Below, piece by piece: positions 36,078-43,962 of a DNA stretch of 64,000 nt. The translations under genes and the position numbers were made by a program. Source of the stretch: JAHEEL01 sp963715255. GTDB taxonomy: Bacteria; Actinomycetota; Acidimicrobiia; Spongiisociales; UBA5794. Under the pieces are notes generated by a model that was given only the letters and a program-made list of their open reading frames with translations, searched no databases and was not told the DNA's origin. How positions within the stretch are numbered: the first letter of the stretch is position 1; each line of letters starts with the position of its first letter. The stretch is from positions 124,001-188,000 of the forward strand of contig CAVQRN010000002.1 of assembly GCA_963715255.1 (NCBI GenBank). Direction: 5' to 3'.

Positions 36078-36897
36078 ATGAGTCGGGGAGATGAGGCAAG
36101 GAACTCACTTGCAGCGACGGAAATCGCCCATCTCAAGCACCTCACTGCGGAGCTCGCCGACCCGACCGATCTCGACGCAGCAATCCATACGACTCGTACG
36201 GGCATCAAGCAACTCCGGGCCTTCCTCCGGCTGGCTCGCCAATCGATCGGAACGTCGACCTACCGAATCGAGAACGGAGCCCTCGGCCACACAGCTCGGT
36301 TGCTCGCACCGGCCCGCGAACGCGTATGTGCTCATCGAGACAGCGGGGGAACTCGGTGCCGCGGATCGCATTCTCGCCGAGCTCAACGAAGACCATACGA
36401 GGGCGATCGACGCCCTTGAAGCAGGACCTCGAATCGAAGCCGTGCACCGTCTCGAATCCGCGATCGACCGGTGGAGGCTTCTCGAGTGGCACGGTCCGGA
36501 TTCATTGTCCATCGGGGTAGGGCTCGTCCGGACGTACGGTCGGGGGCTCGCCGACCTCGAGACCGTCCGAGCGGCGCCGGTGGCGATGGCCTTCCACGGT
36601 TGGAGGCGACGCGTCAAGTACCTCCGATATCAACTCGAAGCACTCGATGCGCCGACCATGTTCCTCGGCCCGTACACCCTTCTCGGTGACGATCTGGGCT
36701 TCGAACACGACCAGACCGTGCTGCTCGGCATCTGCGAGCTGCACACCAACGACGAGACCTTCTCATCCCTCGCTCACCGCTCGCTCGAACGACGAGAGGA
36801 GCTGAGGGCCAGCGCGATCAACCGCGGGGCCCTGCTCTTCGACCAGGAACCGGATTCCTTCCGCCGTACCGTCGAGGAGATGATCGGCCTCCATTGA
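36078..36897 (+). CDS. CHAD-domain protein (frameshifted near 36320)
   Basis: ATG 36078 gives a helical His-rich protein with AAIHTTRTGIKQLRAFLRLA, the start of a CHAD domain, which binds polyphosphate. After LLAPAR the frame breaks; removing one A at 36320-36321 restores DAYVLIETAGELGAADRIL and FHGWRRRVKYLRYQLEAL, the second conserved CHAD block, to the stop at 36897. The span is one base over a multiple of three. The corrected length is ~272 aa. No CYTH partner is adjacent. Confidence 0.8.
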
Positions 36898-36936
36898 GTA
36901 GCTGAGAGGTCCCGGTGTATTCGCTCTGGCTGAAGG

Positions 36937-37008
36937 AGATCAGTAGTCCAGTAGATCAGTAGATCAGTAGATCAGTAGATCAGTAGATCAGTAGATCAGT
37001 AGATCAGT
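36937..37008. repeat. Tandem octamer repeat AGATCAGT, nine units
   Basis: Seven identical AGATCAGT units (36953-37008) are preceded by one exact and one variant unit (AGTCCAGT). The array lies between the convergent CHAD and menE genes. The TCA at 37004-37006 is the TGA stop of menE read on the minus strand. This is a different octamer from the CTACTCSG family but has the same period and placement. Confidence 0.97.
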
Positions 37009-38308
37009 CGTCGGACGCGAGCCGGTCTGAAGACTCGGTTCTCGATAGTTCGGTCGCCAGGGCTCGGGCTGCTTGGCGGTCGGGTTTGCCGTTGGGAAGG
37101 AGTGGGAGTCGGTCGACGAGGATCCACCGCTTCGGGGTTTCGTGACGCGCGAGGCGGTCTCCGACTGCATCTTCAATCCGCGAAACGTCGACGCGGTCCG
37201 ACTCAACAACGGCCACGACGACCTGTCCCCACTCCTCGTCGTCGACGCCTACCACCACCGCGTGGGCGACCTCCGGTACTGTTACGATCGCGGCCTCGAC
37301 GAACGACGCTCGCACGTTCTCGCCTCCGGTGACGATGACGTCGTCGGTGCGACCGGTGACGACCAGCCTCCCCTCACCATCCACGTGCCCAAGGTCGCCC
37401 GTGCGGAATGGACCGACGCGGGGCGTCTCACCGAGGTATCCCGGTGAGACAGCCGGGCCATCGATGAGGATCTCCCCATGGTCGAACGAAACGGCGAATC
37501 CGTCGAGGGGACGGCCAGCGGTCCCAAGCGACTGCTGCGTCGTCCCCGGTTCAACGGTGGCGATCTGCGAGCAGGTCTCGGTCATCCCGTACGTCTGGAG
37601 GACCGGTAGACCCGCCGCGAGGCCGCGCTCCACAAGGGCCCCACTCGCAGGCGCACCGCCCAGCAGAACACCTTTGATACCTTCGTAGTAGGGGCCCGGG
37701 TCGACCTCGAGAATCCTGTGGAGCATCGTTGGGACGAGGCTGGCTATCGACACAGAGCCGCCACTCAGACTCGCGGCCACTCCGACCGCATCGAACCCTG
37801 GTTGGAGTTCGACGGACCCGCCGGCAGTGAAACTCCTCCAAACAACCGAGAGACCTCCGACATGGAAGAGAGGGAGCGTCAGCAGCCACCGATCGCTGCT
37901 GTCGTTCCCAAGCCTGCGCCGGGAGGCTTCGACGGCGGCGGTCACGTTCCCGGGGGTGAGGATGACACCTCTCGGACGTCCGGAGCTTCCGGACGTTGGA
38001 ACAACGGCGTATGGGGACTCTCGGGGGGCACCATTCGCCTCGATGCGATGCGGTCCGTATGGCACCGGCACCGCTCCGAGTCGAGGGATCGCGACCAGTG
38101 CGATGACGGTCGCCGGATCCAAGGTCGCCTCCAGGGGGACCAGGTCGCCGGCTTCGATCCCTTCGTCGAGGAGAGACCGGGCGTACCCGTCGGCGCGGCG
38201 GTCGAGCTCCGCGTATGAGATCGAATCGTCGGCGAATACCACCGCCGGGGAATCGGGATTCACCCCCGCGTGGATCTTCACCCACTCGTGAGGCAGGGTG
38301 TCGGTCAT
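37004..38308 (-). CDS. menE: o-succinylbenzoate-CoA ligase MenE
   Basis: A 434-residue acyl-adenylating enzyme that activates o-succinylbenzoate in menaquinone synthesis. The P-loop is PTSGSSGRPRGVI, followed by YGMTETCS, the FRTGDLGHVDGEGRLVVTGR hinge block and the C-terminal lysine in LLPNGKPDR. Its short N-terminus and placement beside menB, menA, menD and menF identify it among such ligases. Start ATG at 38308; the menB start is 23 bp away, divergent. The stop lies in the octamer repeat. Confidence 0.88.
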   Translation of the reverse strand: MTDTLPHEWVKIHAGVNPDSPAVVFADDSISYAELDRRADGYARSLLDEGIEAGDLVPLEATLDPATVIALVAIPRLGAVPVPYGPHRIEANGAPRESPYAVVPTSGSSGRPRGVILTPGNVTAAVEASRRRLGNDSSDRWLLTLPLFHVGGLSVVWRSFTAGGSVELQPGFDAVGVAASLSGGSVSIASLVPTMLHRILEVDPGPYYEGIKGVLLGGAPASGALVERGLAAGLPVLQTYGMTETCSQIATVEPGTTQQSLGTAGRPLDGFAVSFDHGEILIDGPAVSPGYLGETPRVGPFRTGDLGHVDGEGRLVVTGRTDDVIVTGGENVRASFVEAAIVTVPEVAHAVVVGVDDEEWGQVVVAVVESDRVDVSRIEDAVGDRLARHETPKRWILVDRLPLLPNGKPDRQAARALATELSRTESSDRLASDD

Positions 38309-38331
38309 GGCGATCACTACAGTATCGCCTC

Positions 38332-39222
38332 GTGACGTCTGAGATATTCGACCAAGCTTCGTGGGACCCCGCTACGGGGTTCGACTTCACCGACATCACC
38401 TATCATCGATCCTCCGAGATCGGTGCCGTCCGGATAGCTTTCGACCGCCCCGAGGTTCGCAATGCGTTCCGCCCGCACACCGTCGACGAGTTGTACACGG
38501 CGCTCGATCATGCACGGATGACCTCCGATGTGGGAGTGGTGCTCCTGACCGGCAACGGTCCGTCGCCGAAGGATGGCGGTTGGGCGTTCTGCTCGGGTGG
38601 GGATCAGCGGATTCGTGGCGCCGACGGCTACCAGTACGAAGGTGAGGAAGGGGTCGACGCCGCAAGGCTCGGACGACTCCACATTCTCGAGGTGCAGCGT
38701 CTGATCCGCTTCATGCCGAAGATCGTGATTGCCGTCGTTCCCGGATGGGCCGTCGGCGGCGGCCACAGTCTCCACGTCGTGTGCGACCTGACGCTCGCCT
38801 CACGAGAGCACGCCATCTTCAAACAGACCGACGCCGACGTCGCCTCCTTCGATGGCGGATACGGGTCGGCGCTGCTCGCTCGCCAGGTTGGCCAGAAACG
38901 CGCCAGAGAGGTGTTCTTCCTCGGACGCGAGTACTCGGCGCAGGACGCGTACGAGATGGGGATGGTCAACGCCGTCGTGGATCACGCCGACCTCGAGGCC
39001 GTCGCACTCCAGTGGGCGCGCGAAATCGTCACCAAGAGTCCGACGGCCCAGCGGATGCTGAAGTACGCCTTCAATCTCCAGGACGATGGCATGGTCGGCC
39101 AGCAGCTCTTCGCCGGCGAGGCAACCCGTCTTGCGTACGGCACAGACGAAGCGAAGGAAGGCCGCGACGCGTTCCTCGAGAAACGCGACCAGGACTACAG
39201 CAACTTCCCGTGGCACTTCTGA
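38332..39222 (+). CDS. menB: 1,4-dihydroxy-2-naphthoyl-CoA synthase MenB
   Basis: A 296-residue crotonase-fold enzyme that closes the naphthoquinone ring. ITYHRSSEIGAVRIAFDRPEVRNAFRP, GWAFCSGGDQRIRG (oxyanion region), SFDGGYGSALLARQVGQKRAREVFFLGR and the C-terminal NFPWHF are all MenB-specific. Start is GTG at 38332. The divergent menE start is only 23 bp away, so the two must share a compact promoter region. Confidence 0.96.
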   Translation: MTSEIFDQASWDPATGFDFTDITYHRSSEIGAVRIAFDRPEVRNAFRPHTVDELYTALDHARMTSDVGVVLLTGNGPSPKDGGWAFCSGGDQRIRGADGYQYEGEEGVDAARLGRLHILEVQRLIRFMPKIVIAVVPGWAVGGGHSLHVVCDLTLASREHAIFKQTDADVASFDGGYGSALLARQVGQKRAREVFFLGREYSAQDAYEMGMVNAVVDHADLEAVALQWAREIVTKSPTAQRMLKYAFNLQDDGMVGQQLFAGEATRLAYGTDEAKEGRDAFLEKRDQDYSNFPWHF

Positions 39223-39319
39223 AGCAGCCAATAGCGTTTCTCAGGCTGTCTGCTGTTCGCTTTTCGCTGTCCGCTCTCATCGCGGGCAAGCACACCGAAG
39301 CGTCCCCGACGGCCCTGCT

Positions 39320-40192
39320 ATGAACCCATGGGTTCTTGCTTCTCGGCCCGCGACGCTGCCTGCGGCGACAGCGCCCGTCATCGTCGGGAGTTCGCTTGCC
39401 GGGGCAGCAGGGGTGTTCCGGTGGGATGCGCTGGTTGTGATCCTCTTCTCGGCACTCGCAATCCAGGTGGGAGTGAACTTCGCGAACGACCTCGCCGACG
39501 CCCAGAAGGGTGCCGACACCGAAACCCGGATCGGACCTCCTCGCGCCGTAGCAACGGGGTTGCTGAGTGCGGAGCACATGAAGCGCGGGATCGTGATCGC
39601 ATTCGGACTTGCAGCGATCGCAGGGGTCTACCTGATCTGGCTCGCCGGTTGGGTGATTCTCGCCATCGGCGTCATCTCGATCATCGCGGCACTCGGCTAC
39701 ACGAACGGCCCGATTCCGTACGGCTACCACGGACTCGGTGAACTGTTCGTCTTCATCTTCTTCGGCCTCGTCGCCACCGTCGGCACACGCTACGTCTATG
39801 ACCGGACCGCACCGGCGGACGCATGGGTGAGCGGGATCTCCATGGGCCTTCTCGCCGCAGCGATCCTCGTGGCAAACAACGTGAGAGACAGCGACACGGA
39901 TCGGGTCGCAGGAAAGCGCACGCTCGCGGTGGTTCTCGGGCGGAACCCGGCCCGGGTGGTCTACGCCACCATGGTTCTCGGATCCTTCGCCGTCGTAGCC
40001 GCCGCAGTGCCGGTCGGTACCCTCCCGACGTGGTCGCTGCTCACGCTCCTGGCGCTCCCTCTCACCGTGCCGCCGATCAGAACGATCTTTGTGGAAACAG
40101 CGGGGCCGCCGCTCATCGGAGTGCTCAAGGACACCGCGCGACTTCAACTCGTCTTCGCCGCCCTGCTCGCCGTTGGGGTCCTGATCGCGTAA
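39320..40192 (+). CDS. menA: 1,4-dihydroxy-2-naphthoate prenyltransferase MenA
   Basis: A 290-residue UbiA-family membrane enzyme that attaches the polyprenyl tail. The first Asp-rich motif is NFANDLADAQKGAD (about residues 54-67) and the second is NNVRDSDTDRVAGKRTLAV. About eight or nine membrane helices. It opens with NPWVLASRPATLPAATAPV, typical of MenA. Start ATG at 39320. It is followed 20 nt later by menD on the same strand. Confidence 0.94.
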   Translation: MNPWVLASRPATLPAATAPVIVGSSLAGAAGVFRWDALVVILFSALAIQVGVNFANDLADAQKGADTETRIGPPRAVATGLLSAEHMKRGIVIAFGLAAIAGVYLIWLAGWVILAIGVISIIAALGYTNGPIPYGYHGLGELFVFIFFGLVATVGTRYVYDRTAPADAWVSGISMGLLAAAILVANNVRDSDTDRVAGKRTLAVVLGRNPARVVYATMVLGSFAVVAAAVPVGTLPTWSLLTLLALPLTVPPIRTIFVETAGPPLIGVLKDTARLQLVFAALLAVGVLIA

Positions 40193-40212
40193 TCGGCGGT
40201 AACCTCGCCAGT

Positions 40213-41880
40213 GTGGACCCAGCAGAAGCCCTCACAATGCGACTGGCAGGCGCGCTCGCCGACCTTGGGCTGCGCCACGCGGTCATCTCCCCCGGTTCAC
40301 GGAGCACACCGCTCGCTCTGGCCTTCGCGGCCGAGCCAAGAATCCTCAGTCACGTGCTGTTCGACGAGCGATCGGCCGGGTTCTTCGCTCTCGGCATCGC
40401 CAAACAAGGAGGCATCCCAGCAGCACTCGTGTGCACATCCGGCACGGCCACGACGAACTACCTCCCATCGGTGGTTGAGGCGAGCCATGCGCGAGTGCCG
40501 CTCCTTGTCCTGACGGCGGATCGTCCTCCCGAGCTCCGTGGTGCGGCCGCTCCCCAGACCATCGACCAGGTCGATCTCTATGGATCCGCCGTCCGCATGT
40601 TCCACGACGTCGGTGTCCCCTGCGAAGCCAACGCCGCGGGAGCACCGTCGCTCGCCCTCCGTGCATGGTCGGCTGCCCTCGATGCGCCCCACGGTCCGGT
40701 CCACTTGAACTTCCCATTCCGTGAACCGCTCGCGACCCCGACCGAGGCGGCAAATCCAACGACACTCCGGCACCACCGCGGCGAGGTCCAGCTTCCGCCC
40801 GAGGATCTCGTCGATCTCGGCGAACGCCTCTCGGGTAGGCAAACGCTCATCGTCGCCGGCGGGCACCAGCGTCCCGGTTTTGCCGCTGCCTCGGCCATGT
40901 TCGCCGGCCAGGCGTCGATTCCCGTTGTGGCAGACATCCAGTGTCGCTTCCCGTCACCATCAACGATCGTCCACGGCGACCTCATTGCCACAACCGGATT
41001 CTTCCAAGAACACGAGCCGGAGGTCATCGTCCGGGTCGGACAGATTCCAACCTCGCGACCGATCTGGTCCTGGCTCCAGGAAACCAGTGCCGAACAGGTA
41101 ACCATCGATGACGCCGGGTGGCGTGATCCGCTCGGCACCGCAACGACGGCGTACCGAGCCGATCCGGCAATCACGTTCGCCGACCTCGCCGGACGTGTGA
41201 CGCCGACCCCGGCTTGGTGGCTTCCAACGTGGCAAGCGGCCGACCACACCGTGGGCCTCGCCGTAGATCGGATCCTCGAAGCTGAGCCCTTCCCGAATGA
41301 ACCGGCGATCGCCAGGGCCGTATGGGAGTCCTCCCCCGCCGGGGCCACCGTCTACGCAGCCTCTTCGATGCCGATCAGGGACCTCGATTCCTTCTCCGGT
41401 TCAACTCGCGGCGAGATCGCAGCGTTGTCGAATCGCGGAGCGAACGGCATCGACGGTCTGCTCTCCGCCGCAGCTGGAGCTGCAGCATCCGATGGCCGAC
41501 GCGTCGTCGTACTCGCCGGCGACCTCTCGGTTCTCCACGACGCCACGGCACTCGGCGTGATCGCCCGCCTCAACCTTGACGTCACGATCGTGGCCATCAA
41601 CAACGACGGCGGCGGCATCTTCCACTTCCTCCCCCAAGCCGACCGAATCGAGCCCGCTCGATTCGAGTTGCTCTTCGGCACGCCGCACGGGCACTCGCTC
41701 GCGGCAATCGCAGAAGCCTTCGGAGTGCCGGGTCGCGAGGTCGCCGATGGTCAGGACCTCCGAGCGGCGATCGCCGCAACGAAGGGTCCGTCGCTCATCG
41801 AGATACGCACGAACCGGACGAGGAACGTCGAGGTTCACGAGAGACTCCGCGACGCCGCGAGGGAAGCGCTGGGGAAGTAG
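40213..41880 (+). CDS. menD: SEPHCHC synthase MenD
   Basis: A 555-residue ThDP enzyme that condenses isochorismate and 2-oxoglutarate. AVISPGSRSTPLALAF, ERSAGFFALGIAKQGG with the cofactor Glu, the CTSGTATTNYLPSVVEASHARVPL block and the ThDP/Mg motif (GDLSVLHDATAL ... INNDGGGIFHFLPQ) are typical MenD features. Start GTG at 40213. It is followed by the convergent menF with only 23 nt between stops. Confidence 0.95.
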   Translation: MDPAEALTMRLAGALADLGLRHAVISPGSRSTPLALAFAAEPRILSHVLFDERSAGFFALGIAKQGGIPAALVCTSGTATTNYLPSVVEASHARVPLLVLTADRPPELRGAAAPQTIDQVDLYGSAVRMFHDVGVPCEANAAGAPSLALRAWSAALDAPHGPVHLNFPFREPLATPTEAANPTTLRHHRGEVQLPPEDLVDLGERLSGRQTLIVAGGHQRPGFAAASAMFAGQASIPVVADIQCRFPSPSTIVHGDLIATTGFFQEHEPEVIVRVGQIPTSRPIWSWLQETSAEQVTIDDAGWRDPLGTATTAYRADPAITFADLAGRVTPTPAWWLPTWQAADHTVGLAVDRILEAEPFPNEPAIARAVWESSPAGATVYAASSMPIRDLDSFSGSTRGEIAALSNRGANGIDGLLSAAAGAAASDGRRVVVLAGDLSVLHDATALGVIARLNLDVTIVAINNDGGGIFHFLPQADRIEPARFELLFGTPHGHSLAAIAEAFGVPGREVADGQDLRAAIAATKGPSLIEIRTNRTRNVEVHERLRDAAREALGK

Positions 41881-41903
41881 CAAGTGGCAGGACGGACTAC
41901 GGT

Positions 41904-43217
41904 CTACGTTGCTGCGAGCAGCTCCAACATCGGGCGGAGCTTCAATCGGGTCTCGAGCAATTCTGAGTCGGGATTCGAATCTGCGACGATGCCCGCCCCT
42001 GCGAAGACGTGGGCACTCGTTCCATCAAGCAGCCCACAACGGAGTCCTATGGCGAACTCACCGTCACCGGCTCCGTCGACCCATCCAACCCCACCCGTAT
42101 ACCATCCGCGATCGAATGGCTCGACTCTTGCGATGAACGCTTGTGCCGCCTCTCTCGGGGTGCCGCCGACCGCCGGGGTCGGGTGGAGCGCATCGACGAG
42201 ATCGAGTACGTGGACGTCGGGTCGGGTTGTGCCGGTAACGGTGGTCGAGAGATGCTGCACGGTGGCCATACGCCTCAACGACGGTCCAGCCGGCACGTCC
42301 AGGTCGTCGGTGAACGGCTTGATCCGTTCCGCGATGTCATCGACGACGTACCGGTGTTCGATCCGGTCCTTCTTCGAACGCATCAATGCCTCGGCGAGCG
42401 TGCGATCCTCCGCCTCTCCCTCGCCTCGAGGTGCGGTGCCCGCGAGCGGGTTCGACGTCACGACTCCCCCCGAGGAGCGGACGAGCAGTTCAGGACTGGC
42501 CCCGACGAAGGTCGCACCGCTGACGCGCCAGCCGAAGCCGAAGCACTGCCGATACGAGCGTTCGAGATGGCTTACAACGTCGAAACCGTCGGGAGCAGTG
42601 TCGGATCGAACGATGACCGACCGAGCCAGCACGACCTTGCGGATCGCCCCATCTTCGATCGCTGCGATGGCCTCGGCGACGGCGGTCGTCCACTCGGAAA
42701 CGGGGGGACAGGACTCCAGCGTGTGATCTCCCAGATTGGGGTACGCCGCGTCCCGTGGAGTCTCGAATAGGCGGAGACGGTCGACGATCGATTCTGCGTC
42801 GACCTCCCGTGGGATCGCAAGCAGCAGACGTCGGTCACCGGCGTGGCTCAGCAGCGTCGCTATCGGGAGTACCGCATCGGCAGACCCGAACGATGTCCAC
42901 GGTTCGGACGTGGGTCCGTCGGGCGAGAACGAGAAGCCCGTGAAGGCTCGAAACGGCTCGGGCAGCGACCATGCATCGACGGCGGATCGGAGACGTGTGA
43001 ACCGCTCCGCGCCGGAAGCCGATGCCTTCGCAGCGATCCCCAGACCTCCAAGTGCGCCGTTTTCAGGGGAGGAGAAGTAGAAGGTGCCCTCGAAGCGATC
43101 AGAACCGGCGCGAACGAACGACAACGGTTCGACGTCGAGAGGAATCACGGCGAACCGCATGCCGTCTGCTCCGACGGTGAGCGCGGAACGAAGATCGAGG
43201 TGTCGGTCGGGGATCAT
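41904..43217 (-). CDS. menF: Isochorismate synthase MenF
   Basis: A 437-residue chorismate-using enzyme. The C-terminal half carries the conserved blocks KVVLARSVIV, FVGASPELLVR, NPLAGTAPRGEGEAED, HRYVVDDIAERI, HLSTTVTG, LHPTPAVGGTPREAA and GWYTGGVGWVDG, the last holding the Mg-binding and catalytic Glu/Lys area. It feeds menD, which it faces. It could in principle be a salicylate-pathway enzyme, but the men context argues for menaquinone. Confidence 0.93.
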   Translation of the reverse strand: MIPDRHLDLRSALTVGADGMRFAVIPLDVEPLSFVRAGSDRFEGTFYFSSPENGALGGLGIAAKASASGAERFTRLRSAVDAWSLPEPFRAFTGFSFSPDGPTSEPWTSFGSADAVLPIATLLSHAGDRRLLLAIPREVDAESIVDRLRLFETPRDAAYPNLGDHTLESCPPVSEWTTAVAEAIAAIEDGAIRKVVLARSVIVRSDTAPDGFDVVSHLERSYRQCFGFGWRVSGATFVGASPELLVRSSGGVVTSNPLAGTAPRGEGEAEDRTLAEALMRSKKDRIEHRYVVDDIAERIKPFTDDLDVPAGPSLRRMATVQHLSTTVTGTTRPDVHVLDLVDALHPTPAVGGTPREAAQAFIARVEPFDRGWYTGGVGWVDGAGDGEFAIGLRCGLLDGTSAHVFAGAGIVADSNPDSELLETRLKLRPMLELLAAT

Positions 43218-43308
43218 CGAAACGTGATGCTACCGGGCGGCTGGGAGTGTGCGGAGAGCTGTCGGCGCTGGGGAGGCAGTGGCGCGACCGAAGACCACCC
43301 CCGAGCAA

Positions 43309-43917
43309 TCACTCTTCCCCGTCGTCATACCGCCAGGCCACCCGGCTCTCGACGTGGGACACCCCGTCGAGGCGTGACGCAAGCTCGGAGAGCAGTCGAG
43401 CCTCGTTCCTGGTGCCGACCTCGCCGACGAAGGTGACGACGCCGTTCGCAACACTCACGTTGAGTTGATCCGGGTCGATGAACAGCACGCGACGGATCAA
43501 ATCCTCCCGAATCTCATCCTCAATCACATCGTCCGGTCTGGTGAACACGGAGACAATGTCGGCACGCGAGATGATGCCGAGCAGTCGCGAATCATCATCG
43601 ACAACGGGGAGTCTCTTGATGTCCTGGAACGTCATCATCTTCGCTGCATCGTAGATTTCGGTGTCCGGACCGGTCGTGACCACCCCCGATGACATGACAT
43701 CGCCGACCGTCTCCCCGGGTTCGATCGCCCCTTCCTGACGCTCAACCTCGAGGCGAAGGAAATCGGCCTCAGTGATGATCCCGATCAGCGTCCCATCGCC
43801 GGACGTTACCGGAAGCCCGCTGACCCGGTTCCTGAACATGAGCCGAGCCGCATCGCGGATCCCGGTCTCGCGCGAAACCGTGATCACTTCGGTCGTCATG
43901 AGGTCTACGACCTGCAC
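43309..43917 (-). CDS. CBS-pair and BON-domain protein
   Basis: A 202-residue soluble protein. Two CBS domains lie at about residues 1-55 (VVDLMTTEVITVSRETGIRDAA) and 70-125 (VGDVMSSGVVTTGPDTEIYDA), and a BON domain at 140-200 (ESRVAWRYDDG at the end). CBS pairs sense adenine nucleotides; BON domains bind membranes or ligands. Such hypoxia-response-like proteins are frequent in actinobacteria. Start GTG at 43917 gives MQVVDLM, which fits the family better than the internal ATG. The synthetase-acetyltransferase gene lies upstream. Confidence 0.85.
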   Translation of the reverse strand: MQVVDLMTTEVITVSRETGIRDAARLMFRNRVSGLPVTSGDGTLIGIITEADFLRLEVERQEGAIEPGETVGDVMSSGVVTTGPDTEIYDAAKMMTFQDIKRLPVVDDDSRLLGIISRADIVSVFTRPDDVIEDEIREDLIRRVLFIDPDQLNVSVANGVVTFVGEVGTRNEARLLSELASRLDGVSHVESRVAWRYDDGEE

Positions 43918-43962
43918 TCTTCGTCCCTCTCGTCGGCGTTCGGCGCCATTGTTGCAGTTTCG

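Noticed and set aside
36937..37008. CRISPR array
   Set aside because: The repeats are 8 bp, head to tail, with no spacers and no cas genes in the window.
39223..39319. Possible small gene or regulatory RNA between menB and menA
   Set aside because: 97 nt with a few short direct repeats, no good start with ribosome site and no stable structure I can point to.
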